NCBI GenBank assembly: GCA_963819755.1
Contig: CAWFXB010000002.1
Span: 1,116,001 to 1,180,000, forward strand
Reading direction: 5' to 3'
DNA: 64,000 nt
Source: VRUE01 sp963819755
GTDB taxonomy: Bacteria; Actinomycetota; Thermoleophilia; Solirubrobacterales; 70-9
Made by a program: the position numbers and the translations under genes
Notes under the pieces: generated by a model
What the model was told of the DNA's origin: nothing
The model's database searches: none
Seen by the model: only the letters and a program-made list of their open reading frames with translations
In this document: piece by piece, positions 16,559 through 24,686 of the stretch
Position numbering within the stretch: the stretch's first letter is position 1
Layout of the letters: the number at the start of each line of letters is the position of its first letter

Positions 16559-18643
16559 GAGCACCGCGACCCCGTCGTCCGCCAGCGCTTCGAGCTTCTC
16601 GCGCTCGCCGCTGAGGACGAATCCCCCCGAGCCTTCGCCGAAGAGCGCCTCCTCGGGCGAGCAGCCGCGCTCGCGCAGCGGCTGGAGATCCACCTGGCAA
16701 CCGAGGCCGGAGCCGATCGCGCACTCGGCCAGCGCGCAGGCGAGGCCGCCGTCGCTGACGTCGTGCGCCGAAGCGAGCTTGCCGGCGCGGACCGCGGCGC
16801 GCACCGCCTCGCAGGCCGCGACGACCGCTGCGACGTCGGGCTGGGGGAGGCCGGTCTCGAGCTCGCCGCGCTGCTTGGCAAGCTCCGAGCCCGCCAGCGA
16901 GGGTTCGAACGGCCCGAGCAGGGCGATCGCGTCGCCCTCGCGGGCGAAGGCGCTCGGCGCGGCCATTGCCGGGTCGGGCATCTCGCCGACCATGCCGACC
17001 ACCGGGGTCGGGTAGATCGGGCCTTCCGGGCCCTCGTTGTAGAGGGAGACGTTGCCGCCGACCACCGGCACGCCGAGCGCCTCGCAGATCTCAGCGAGGG
17101 CGCTGACCGCGCGGTCGAGCTGCCAGGCGGGGACCGGCTTCTCCGGGTTGCCGAAGTTGAGGCAGTTGGTCAGGCCGAGCGGCTCGGCGCCGGCGCAGGC
17201 GAGGTTCTGGGCGCACTCGAGCACCGCCTCGACCGTGCCGGCGTGGGGGTCGCAGGCGACCCGCCGCCCGTTGCCGTCGATCGAGATTGCGATCGCGCGG
17301 TCGGCCTCGGGGATCGCGAGGACCGCCGCGTCGGCGCTCTCCGGCCGCCGCGCCGTGCGCGAGCCGACGATCGAGTCGTACTGCTCGAAGGCCCAGCGCT
17401 TGGAGGCGACGCTGGGCGAGGCGAGCAGGGCGAGCAGCGTCCCCTCGGCTGAGGCGCCGAGGTCGAGCGTCGCCCGGTTGCCGTAGATCCAACCCTCGGG
17501 CTCGGCCGGGCTGAGGTCGTACAGCGGGCAGCCGTCGACAAGCGCCTCGACGGGCATCTCGCCGACGACATCGGCGCCGCGCAGCACGCGCACCAGGCCG
17601 TTGTCGGTGATCGCGCCGATCTCCGCGGCGCCGGTCTGCCATTTCTCGCAGACCGCGATCACCTCGCCGACCTTGCTCGGCTCGACCACCGCCAGCATCC
17701 GCTCCTGCGACTCGGAGACCATGATCTCGAAGGGCTCCATGCCGGCCTCGCGCAGCGGCACCCGCGCCACGTCGAGGTCGATCCCGACCCCGCCCGCCGA
17801 GGCCATCTCACTGGCCGATGAGGTGAGGCCGGCGGCGCCGAGGTCCTGGAGTGAGACCAGCAACCCCTTTCCGAGCAGCTCCAGGCAGCACTCCAACACC
17901 TTCGACTCCTCGAACGGGTCGCCGATCTGCACCGTCGGCCGCTTCGCCGCGTCGCCCTCGCCGAGCTCGGCTGAGGCGAGGACGGAGGCGCCGCCGATCC
18001 CATCGCGCCCGGTCGAGGCGCCCATCAGGACGACCGCGTTGCCGACCCCGGCCGCCGCCGCGCGCACCATCTCCGATTGGCGGGCGATCCCGACGCACAT
18101 CGCGTTGACCAGGCAGTTGTGCTCATAGGGGGCCTCGAAGTAGATCTCGCCGCCGACGTTGGGCACGCCGATCGAGTTGCCGTAGTGGCCGATCCCTCGC
18201 ACGGCGCCGTCGAGCAGATGGCGCGAGCGGACCGAGTCGAGCTCGCCGAAGCGCAGCGAGTCGAGGATCGCGATCGGCCGCGCGCCGAGCGCGAAGACGT
18301 CGCGGAGGATGCCGCCGACCCCCGTAGCCGCGCCCTGGAAGGGCTCGACCGCGCTGGGGTGGTTGTGGGACTCGACCTTGAAGGCGATCGCGTAGCCCTC
18401 GCCGATGTCGACGGCGCCGGCGTTCTCGCCGGGCCCCATCACCACCCGCTCACCCTCGGTCGGCAGCCGCCGCAGCAGCTTGCGCGAGTGCTTGTAGGCG
18501 CAGTGCTCGGACCAGAGCAGGCTGAACATCGCCAGCTCGACCCCGTTCGGCTCGCGGCCCAGCTTCTCGCAGATCAGCTCGAACTCGGAGTCGGTCAGGC
18601 CGAGCTCGCGGTGGGGAGAGCTGTCGGTCGTCGCCGCGCTCAC
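16430..18643 (-). CDS. purL: phosphoribosylformylglycinamidine synthase subunit PurL
   Basis: 737 residues, the small PurL that works with PurS and PurQ, converting FGAR to FGAM. Visible blocks: LLWSEHCAYKHSR, GENAGAVDIGEGYAIAFK, SHNHPSAVEPFQGAATGVGG, MGASTGRDGIGGAS, LQDLGAAGLTSS, and AHDVSDGGLACALAE near the C-terminus. Start at the GTG at 18643, which overlaps the purQ stop; further upstream reading is purQ in another frame. The 3' end overlaps the convergent MFS gene. Confidence 0.97.
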   Translation of the reverse strand: MSAATTDSSPHRELGLTDSEFELICEKLGREPNGVELAMFSLLWSEHCAYKHSRKLLRRLPTEGERVVMGPGENAGAVDIGEGYAIAFKVESHNHPSAVEPFQGAATGVGGILRDVFALGARPIAILDSLRFGELDSVRSRHLLDGAVRGIGHYGNSIGVPNVGGEIYFEAPYEHNCLVNAMCVGIARQSEMVRAAAAGVGNAVVLMGASTGRDGIGGASVLASAELGEGDAAKRPTVQIGDPFEESKVLECCLELLGKGLLVSLQDLGAAGLTSSASEMASAGGVGIDLDVARVPLREAGMEPFEIMVSESQERMLAVVEPSKVGEVIAVCEKWQTGAAEIGAITDNGLVRVLRGADVVGEMPVEALVDGCPLYDLSPAEPEGWIYGNRATLDLGASAEGTLLALLASPSVASKRWAFEQYDSIVGSRTARRPESADAAVLAIPEADRAIAISIDGNGRRVACDPHAGTVEAVLECAQNLACAGAEPLGLTNCLNFGNPEKPVPAWQLDRAVSALAEICEALGVPVVGGNVSLYNEGPEGPIYPTPVVGMVGEMPDPAMAAPSAFAREGDAIALLGPFEPSLAGSELAKQRGELETGLPQPDVAAVVAACEAVRAAVRAGKLASAHDVSDGGLACALAECAIGSGLGCQVDLQPLRERGCSPEEALFGEGSGGFVLSGEREKLEALADDGVAVLLLGKVGGNTVEIAAGDRSLGLGLDSAESAWRSLGSQAENHGA

Positions 18644-19308
18644 GCCCGCGCTCCGGCGACGGCGTCGAAGATCCGCAGTCCGTCGGTCGACCCCGTCATC
18701 GCGTCGACCGCGTGCTCGGGGTGGGGCATCAGGCCGAGCACGTTGCCCGCCTCGTTGCGCACCCCGGCGATGTCGCGCGCCGACCCGTTCGGGTTTTGCC
18801 CGGGCGCGTAGCGGAAAGCCACCTGCCCGTTCGCCTCCAGCGCATCGAGCATCTCCTCCGGCGCCCAATACCGCCCTTCACCGTGCTTGGCGGGAATCGA
18901 CAGCACCCCCCCCGGCATCCTGAAGGGTTGTGGGGTCCCCGCTGCCTCTAACCCTTCAGGATGCAGGTCTACTTGGCGGCAGGTGAAACGCATGCTCTCG
19001 TTGAGGAGGAGGGCGCCCGGGAGCAGGTCCGCTTCGCAGAGGACCTGGAAGCCGTTGCAGATCCCCAGCACTGGCCCGCCGCTCGCGGCGAACTCCGCCA
19101 CCGCCTCCATCGCCGGCGAGAAGCGGGCGATCGCACCCGCCCTCAGGTAGTCGCCGTAGGAGAAGCCGCCGGGGACGACGACGGCGTCGACGCCGTCCAG
19201 GTCGCGCTCCTCGTGCCAGATCAGCCGCGCCTCGCCGCTCAGCTCGCAGGCGTGCAGGGCATCCCGCTCGTCGCAGGAGCCGGGGAACTGGACGACGCCC
19301 CAGAGCAT
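18640..19308 (-). CDS. purQ: phosphoribosylformylglycinamidine synthase glutaminase PurQ
   Basis: Supplies ammonia to PurL by hydrolysing glutamine. 222 residues with VVPGGFSYGDYLRAGAIA, the nucleophile Cys in LGICNGFQVL, and the His-Glu pair in GLMPHPEHA. The segment between FTCRQVDL and VLSIPAKHGEG is unusual: it is encoded by a perfect 15-bp inverted repeat (18915-18929 / 18950-18964) and reads HPEGLEAAGTPQPFRMPGG, unlike the usual sequence here, though of similar length. The catalytic residues are untouched. Confidence 0.97.
   Translation of the reverse strand: MLWGVVQFPGSCDERDALHACELSGEARLIWHEERDLDGVDAVVVPGGFSYGDYLRAGAIARFSPAMEAVAEFAASGGPVLGICNGFQVLCEADLLPGALLLNESMRFTCRQVDLHPEGLEAAGTPQPFRMPGGVLSIPAKHGEGRYWAPEEMLDALEANGQVAFRYAPGQNPNGSARDIAGVRNEAGNVLGLMPHPEHAVDAMTGSTDGLRIFDAVAGARA
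18915..18964. repeat. perfect 15-bp inverted repeat inside purQ
   Basis: Arms GCATCCTGAAGGGTT (18915-18929) and its exact complement (18950-18964) enclose a 20-base spacer. It is in frame and adds about two residues compared with the usual PurQ loop. It may be a small palindromic element domesticated in the gene; no second copy was noticed in this window. Confidence 0.7.
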
Positions 19309-19541
19309 CAGGCGCCGTCGATGCTCTCGATCTCGAAGTCCTCGATCAGCGGGTTGGCGAGCAGCTTCTCGCAGAGCTCCGTGAGCCGCGCCGGGTCCTC
19401 CGCCTCCAGCTCGACCATCCGCCCGACCCGCACGTGCTCGATGCCCTCGAAGCCGAGCGCCGGCAGCGCTCGCTCGACCGCCTTGCCCTGTGGGTCGAGG
19501 ATCCCCTCCTTCGGCCGGATCAGGACCCTCGCCTTGGTCAC
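19308..19541 (-). CDS. purS: phosphoribosylformylglycinamidine synthase subunit PurS
   Basis: 77 residues, the structural subunit that docks PurQ onto PurL. It begins KARVLIRPKEGILDPQGKAV and has FEGIEHVRVGRMVELE and a C-terminal NPLIEDFEIE strand, all typical. It sits between purC and purQ; its stop and the purQ ATG share a base, as do the purC stop and its own ATG, so translation of the whole set is probably coupled. Confidence 0.96.
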   Translation of the reverse strand: MTKARVLIRPKEGILDPQGKAVERALPALGFEGIEHVRVGRMVELEAEDPARLTELCEKLLANPLIEDFEIESIDGA

Positions 19542-20389
19542 TAGAAGGAGCGCTCCGTGATCCGCTCGTAGGCCTCGACGTACTTGGCCCGCGTCTGCTC
19601 GATCACGTCGGCCGGCAGCTCGGGCGCCGGCGGCTTGTGGTCCCAGCCCGCCGCATCGGCCCAGTCACGGACGAACTGCTTGTCGAAGGACGGCTGCGTC
19701 TTGCCCGGCGCGTAGCGATCGGCCGGCCAGAAGCGCGATGAATCTGGCGTCAGCACCTCGTCGCCGAGGACGATCTCGGCGCCGGCGTGGCGGCCGAACT
19801 CGAACTTGGTGTCGGCGAGGATGATCCCCCGCTCTGCCGCGTGCTCAGCGCCGCGCTGGTAGACCTCGATCGAGATCCGCCGCAGCTCTTCCATCAGTGC
19901 CCGGTCGCCGACGATCTGGGCCGCCCGCTCGAAGTCGACGTTCTCGTCGTGGTCGCCGCTCTCGGCCTTGGTCGCCGGGGTGAAGATCGGCTCCGGCAGC
20001 TTGTCGGACTCGAGCAGGTTGGGCGGCAGCTCGATCCCGCAGACCGCGCCGCCTGCCTTGTATTCCTTCCAGCCCGAGCCGGAGAGGTAGCCGCGCACGA
20101 CGCACTCGACCGGGTACATCTCCAACCGCCGCACTCGCATTCCCCGTTCCATCGCTTCCTCGGGCACGTCTGCGGAGAGGAAGTGGTTGGGGACGATGTC
20201 GCCGGTCAGCTCGAACCAGAATTCCGAGATCCGGTTCAGCACCTTGCCCTTGTCGGGGATCGGCGTCGGCATCACCACGTCGTAGATCGAGATCCGGTCA
20301 GAGGCGACCATCAAGAGGTCGTCCTCCCACTCGTAGATCTCGCGCACCTTGCCCGAGGAATGGAGCTTCAGGTCGGCAACCGTTGGCAT
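19541..20389 (-). CDS. purC: phosphoribosylaminoimidazole-succinocarboxamide synthase
   Basis: Ligates aspartate to CAIR. 282 residues, slightly long as in many actinobacteria, with SSGKVREIYEW, VASDRISIYDVVM, ECVVRGYLSGSGWKEY, LLESDKLPEPIFTPATKAE, LADTKFEFG and VLTPDSSRFWPA. Start at the ATG at 20389 (PTVADLKL). First gene of the purC-S-Q-L block and divergent from the P450. Confidence 0.97.
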   Translation of the reverse strand: MPTVADLKLHSSGKVREIYEWEDDLLMVASDRISIYDVVMPTPIPDKGKVLNRISEFWFELTGDIVPNHFLSADVPEEAMERGMRVRRLEMYPVECVVRGYLSGSGWKEYKAGGAVCGIELPPNLLESDKLPEPIFTPATKAESGDHDENVDFERAAQIVGDRALMEELRRISIEVYQRGAEHAAERGIILADTKFEFGRHAGAEIVLGDEVLTPDSSRFWPADRYAPGKTQPSFDKQFVRDWADAAGWDHKPPAPELPADVIEQTRAKYVEAYERITERSF

Positions 20390-20447
20390 TAAGCCGATGC
20401 TAACCATCGGCGAAGCGGAGGGTCTTTGCGCCTGGGTCTGCGAACCT

Positions 20448-21785
20448 ATGCGCGCGATGCTTCCTCCGGAACCCAAGAGTTCTCCGCTGGTGCAGACGCT
20501 GCGCTGGTCCTTCCGGCCGCTGCCCTTCATGCAGGAGTGCCGCGAAAAGTACGGCGACAGCTTCAGCGTCAAATTCGCCAGCTTCGAGCGGCCGATGGTG
20601 ATGATCTCCGACCCCGCCGCGATCAAGGCCCTCTACACCGAGCGCTCGCATGGCCTGCCGCCCGGTCGCGAGATCATCCTCACGCCGATAGTCGGGCCGC
20701 GATCGGTGCTCGTCACCGAGGGCGCCGACCATCTCGCCCACCGCAAGCTGATGCTGCCCGCCTTTCACGGCGAGCGGATGCGCTCCTATGAGCCGATCGT
20801 CAGCGAGATCGTCGACGCCGAGATCGACTCCTGGCCACTCGGCGAGGAGTTCGCGATCCACCCGCACATGCAGGCGATGACGCTGGAGGTGATCCTGCGC
20901 GTCGTCTTCGGCGTCGCCGAGGGCCCCCGCCTCGAGCAGCTGCGTGTCCTGCTGACCAAGCTCCTCGAGGAAACCTCCTCGCCGTTCACCCAGCTGATCG
21001 GCCTCGCCTCGCGGCGCTTCGGCGGTCGCGGGCCCTGGGCGAAATTCGAGGCCCAGCTGAAGGCCGTTGACGAGCTGCTCTACGCGGAGATCGCGGCCCA
21101 CCGCGCGGCCGGCGAATTCGAGGATCGCGACGACATCCTCTCGGTGCTGATGCAGGCCCGCTTCGAGGACGGCGAGCCGATGGGCGACTCCGACCTGCGC
21201 GACCAGTTGATGACGCTGCTGCTCGCCGGACACGAGACCACGGCGACGGCGCTCGCCTGGACCTTCGACCTGCTGCTGCGCCACCCGCGCGAGCTGGCCC
21301 GCCTGCGCGAGTCGCTCGGGGCGGGCGAGGACGACTATCTGCGGGCGACGATCAGCGAGTCGCTGCGCCTGCGCCCGGTCGTCCCCCTCGCCGGCCGCCG
21401 TTTGAACAAGGACCTCGAGTCCGACGGCCTCACCCTGCCGGCCGGCACCGACGTCACGCCCGCGATCTGGCTCGCCCACACCCGCGCCGACGTCTACCCC
21501 GAGCCCTTCGCCTTCCGGCCCGAGCGCTTCCTCGAGGAACAGCCCGATACGTACGCGTGGGTGCCGTTCGGCGGCGGCATCCGTCGCTGCCTCGGCGCCG
21601 CCTTCGCCGAGTTCGAGATGCGGATCGTCCTGCGCGAGGTGCTGACCCGCTGCGAGCTGCGCAAGGCCAACTCGAGGCCGGAGAAGATCGGCCGCCGCAA
21701 CATCACCCTCTCGCCTAAGGACGGCACCCCGGTCGTCCTCAACGCACGCCACCCGGCGCGCGAGCCCGAGCTGGTCGCTGCCTGA
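20448..21785 (+). CDS. cytochrome P450
   Basis: About 445 residues with every core motif: I-helix LLAGHETTATALAW near residue 257, K-helix ESLRLRP (ExxR) near 303, and the haem loop VPFGGGIRRCLGAAFA with the ligand Cys near 381. The overall pattern (RPVVPLAGRRL, FRPERFLE) is of the CYP102/CYP4-like class of soluble bacterial P450s rather than the classic actinobacterial CYP105 type; substrate unknown. No ferredoxin or reductase is adjacent. ATGs at 20448 and 20457 are both possible starts. Confidence 0.93.
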   Translation: MRAMLPPEPKSSPLVQTLRWSFRPLPFMQECREKYGDSFSVKFASFERPMVMISDPAAIKALYTERSHGLPPGREIILTPIVGPRSVLVTEGADHLAHRKLMLPAFHGERMRSYEPIVSEIVDAEIDSWPLGEEFAIHPHMQAMTLEVILRVVFGVAEGPRLEQLRVLLTKLLEETSSPFTQLIGLASRRFGGRGPWAKFEAQLKAVDELLYAEIAAHRAAGEFEDRDDILSVLMQARFEDGEPMGDSDLRDQLMTLLLAGHETTATALAWTFDLLLRHPRELARLRESLGAGEDDYLRATISESLRLRPVVPLAGRRLNKDLESDGLTLPAGTDVTPAIWLAHTRADVYPEPFAFRPERFLEEQPDTYAWVPFGGGIRRCLGAAFAEFEMRIVLREVLTRCELRKANSRPEKIGRRNITLSPKDGTPVVLNARHPAREPELVAA

Positions 21786-21854
21786 TTCAGCGCGCCCGCC
21801 TTCCCGCTCGAGGTCGGGGCGGTCGCTCTGGCGCGCCGGATAACTTGAACGGGA

Positions 21855-23414
21855 ATGCAGCCCGACCTCTCCCAATTGGAGTCTCGCCTCTGGGACGCCG
21901 CCGACGAGCTGCGGGCGAACTCGAGCCTCAAGGCATCGGAGTACGGGACGCCGGTCCTCGGCTTGATCTTTCTCCGCTTCGCCGACGCCAAGTTCGAGGC
22001 GGCGCACGAGCAGATCGAGGCAAAGGCGACTACCCGTCGCAAGATCACGCCGAGCGACTACCACGCCGCCGGCGTTGTCTACCTCGTCGAGGCGGCTCGG
22101 TTTCGATATCTGCTCGATTTACCAGAGGGGTCCGACCTGGGTAAGGCGCTCAACGAGGCGATGCGGCTGGTCGAAGAGAACAACCCCGACCTAAAAGGCG
22201 TTTTGCCACGCGCGTACACCGGCATCGAGAACCAGACCCTCTTCTCGCTACTGCGACACATAGCCGGCTACACCAAGGAGCTGGAGGGCGACGCCTTCGG
22301 CCTGATCTACGAGTACTTCCTGGCGAAGTTCGCTTTGGCCGAGGGGCAGGGCGCGGGCGAGTTCTTCACGCCGATGTCGATCGTGCGGCTGATCGTCGAG
22401 ATCCTCGAGCCGTACCACGGCCGCATCTTCGATCCGGCCTGCGGATCAGGCGGCATGTTCGTTCAATCGGCCCGCTTCGTCGAGCGGCACCGCCAAGCCC
22501 CCAGCGAGGAGCTGTCGGTCTTCGGCCAAGAGAAGACCGGAGAGACGGTACGCCTGGCGAGGATGAACCTCGCGATCCACGGGCTGTCGGGAGAGATCCG
22601 CGAGGGCAACAGCTACTACAAGGACTTCCACGACAGCGTCGATCGCTTCGACTTCGTCATGGCCAATCCACCTTTCAACGTCGACAAGATCGATAAGGCC
22701 AAGTTGGTTGACGACGCTCGCTTTCCGGATCTGCCGAAAGTGGACAATGGCAACTTCTTGTGGATCCAACTTTTCGCAACTGCTTTGAATGAGTCAGGTC
22801 GAGCTGGCTTTGTTATGGCCAACTCCGCCTCCGACGCCCGTCATAGTGAGGAGAAGATCCGCCGAAAGCTGATTGAAGACCAAGTCATCGATGTGATGGT
22901 CGCGATCGGTCCCAACTTCTTTTATACGGTGACGCTGCCGGTAACCCTCTGGTTCCTGGATCGAAGGAAGCACCGGACCGATCGAGCCGATCGGATTCTC
23001 TTCGTTGATGCTCGCAGGATATTTCGCCAGGTCGACCGGGCTCATAGGGACTTCACTGACGAACAACTCGACTTTCTAGCAAACGTGGTCCGACTCTATC
23101 GTGGCGAGGAGCCGGAATTTGCAAGCGGTGCGAACGATCTGTTTGACGAGCAGTTCCCAGATGGGAACTACACCGACGTAGCGGGTCTATGCAAGATCGC
23201 CACAGTCAAAGAGGTTGAGGCAAAGGGCTGGAGTCTCAATCCCGGTCGCTATGTGGGTACCGAGATCGAGGACTTGGAGGACGAGGTCTTCGAGGAGAAG
23301 CTCGCCGCTGCCCAGGCTGAGTTGTCAGAGCTTTCTGGAAGGGCTACGAAGCTCGAGGGGGAGATCGACGATGTCCTGACGCAGCTGCTTTCGCAGATCA
23401 CTGGGGCGGAATAG
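21855..23414 (+). CDS. hsdM: type I restriction-modification methyltransferase subunit
   Basis: Adenine-N6 methylase of a type I system. 519 residues: helical N-terminal HsdM domain (YGTPVLGLIFLRFADAKFE), SAM-binding DPACGSGGMFVQS near residue 194, and catalytic NPPF near 271. The C-terminal coiled coil (EEKLAAAQAELSELSGRATK) is where the subunit meets HsdS. It heads a three-gene hsdM-S-R operon; hsdS starts directly after its stop codon. Confidence 0.97.
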   Translation: MQPDLSQLESRLWDAADELRANSSLKASEYGTPVLGLIFLRFADAKFEAAHEQIEAKATTRRKITPSDYHAAGVVYLVEAARFRYLLDLPEGSDLGKALNEAMRLVEENNPDLKGVLPRAYTGIENQTLFSLLRHIAGYTKELEGDAFGLIYEYFLAKFALAEGQGAGEFFTPMSIVRLIVEILEPYHGRIFDPACGSGGMFVQSARFVERHRQAPSEELSVFGQEKTGETVRLARMNLAIHGLSGEIREGNSYYKDFHDSVDRFDFVMANPPFNVDKIDKAKLVDDARFPDLPKVDNGNFLWIQLFATALNESGRAGFVMANSASDARHSEEKIRRKLIEDQVIDVMVAIGPNFFYTVTLPVTLWFLDRRKHRTDRADRILFVDARRIFRQVDRAHRDFTDEQLDFLANVVRLYRGEEPEFASGANDLFDEQFPDGNYTDVAGLCKIATVKEVEAKGWSLNPGRYVGTEIEDLEDEVFEEKLAAAQAELSELSGRATKLEGEIDDVLTQLLSQITGAE

Positions 23415-24686
23415 ATGGGCTCGGAGTTTCGCGACTTCGTCATGGCAGACCTGATGGCTGAGTTCCACGATGGACCACATGCGACCCCTCCTGCTTCTGA
23501 TTCTGGGCCGATCTATCTAGGGATAAAGAATCTCACTGAGGAAGGTTCGCTAGACCTCTCAAATATTCGACACATTGCTGACAAGGATTTCCCTCGCTGG
23601 ACGAAGCGAGTAACCCCTCAAACCAATGATCTTGTCTTTAGCTACGAGGCAACCCTTCATCGTTACGCGTTAATTCCTGATGGTTTTAGTGGTTGTCTTG
23701 GTCGCAGATTAGCGTTGATTAGAGCACGGACCGATATCGTCGATCCCAAGTTTCTTCACGCAGTGATGCTTGGTCCGGAGTGGCGTAAGACCATTGAGGA
23801 TCGGCTTATTTCGGGAGCGACGGTAGATCGCGTTCCTCTCATTGAGTTTCCAAAATTTCCTATCAGGCTTCCAGGACTGGAAACTCAATTGAGGATCTCT
23901 GCTGTGCTCACAGCATTTGACGAGCTGGTCGAGATAAATCAGAGGCGGATCAAGCTGCTCAGAGACCTCGCTCGTTCGTTATATCGCGAGTGGTTCGTAC
24001 GATTTCGATTTCCGGGGTTCGATAGCGTTGAGCTTGCGGAATCCTCGCTAGGGGGTATCCCTCGCGCATGGACAGTGGGTGAGATTAACGATGTCGTGTC
24101 GGTTTTAAGCCGGGGTATTTCTCCAAAGTATGCTGATGATGGCCCGTGGTTGACGCTCAATCAGCGATGCATTCGAAATCATCAGGTGAATACTGACTTG
24201 GTTCGACGGCAGAGCCGAGATGTGCCAAATACAAAGGTGGTGCGATTTGGCGACGTACTAATTAACTCAACGGGTGTAGGAACTCTCGGCCGTGTGGCCA
24301 TCCTTCTCGAGGAAGTGGCCAATCTGACGGTTGACTCTCATGTCATGATCGCAAGAGCGGCGAGTTCAGAGACTCAGGCTTGGTTTGGGCTGCACATGCT
24401 AGATCGTGAAGCCGAACTCAAATCTATGGGAACTGGTAGTACTGGCCAAACGGAGCTCGGTCGGAAGGCCGTCGGGGCTCTCGAATTAGCGGTGCCGGAT
24501 CGTACTATCCAAAAAGCCTTTGGAGACCGAGTTTGGCCGCTTTTGTCTGCCACCGCGATTCTGACTCACCAAGCTTTGCGTCTCTCCGCCACCCGTGACA
24601 TGTTGTTGCCGCGCCTTGTCACCGGGCGGCTCGACATCGCCGACCTCGACCTCGACGCGCTCCTCTCGGCCGCTGGAGCCGCGTGA
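23415..24686 (+). CDS. hsdS: type I restriction-modification specificity subunit
   Basis: 423 residues with two target-recognition domains separated by a conserved helical spacer (AFDELVEINQRRIKLLRDLA, then SLYREWFVRF) and ended by a second helix (LSATRDMLLPRLVTGRLDI). The GC content is clearly lower than in hsdM and hsdR, as is common for exchanged recognition domains. TRD2 opens with the usual GGIPRAWTVGEINDVVSVLS-type phrase. The recognition sequence cannot be read from this. Confidence 0.96.
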   Translation: MGSEFRDFVMADLMAEFHDGPHATPPASDSGPIYLGIKNLTEEGSLDLSNIRHIADKDFPRWTKRVTPQTNDLVFSYEATLHRYALIPDGFSGCLGRRLALIRARTDIVDPKFLHAVMLGPEWRKTIEDRLISGATVDRVPLIEFPKFPIRLPGLETQLRISAVLTAFDELVEINQRRIKLLRDLARSLYREWFVRFRFPGFDSVELAESSLGGIPRAWTVGEINDVVSVLSRGISPKYADDGPWLTLNQRCIRNHQVNTDLVRRQSRDVPNTKVVRFGDVLINSTGVGTLGRVAILLEEVANLTVDSHVMIARAASSETQAWFGLHMLDREAELKSMGTGSTGQTELGRKAVGALELAVPDRTIQKAFGDRVWPLLSATAILTHQALRLSATRDMLLPRLVTGRLDIADLDLDALLSAAGAA

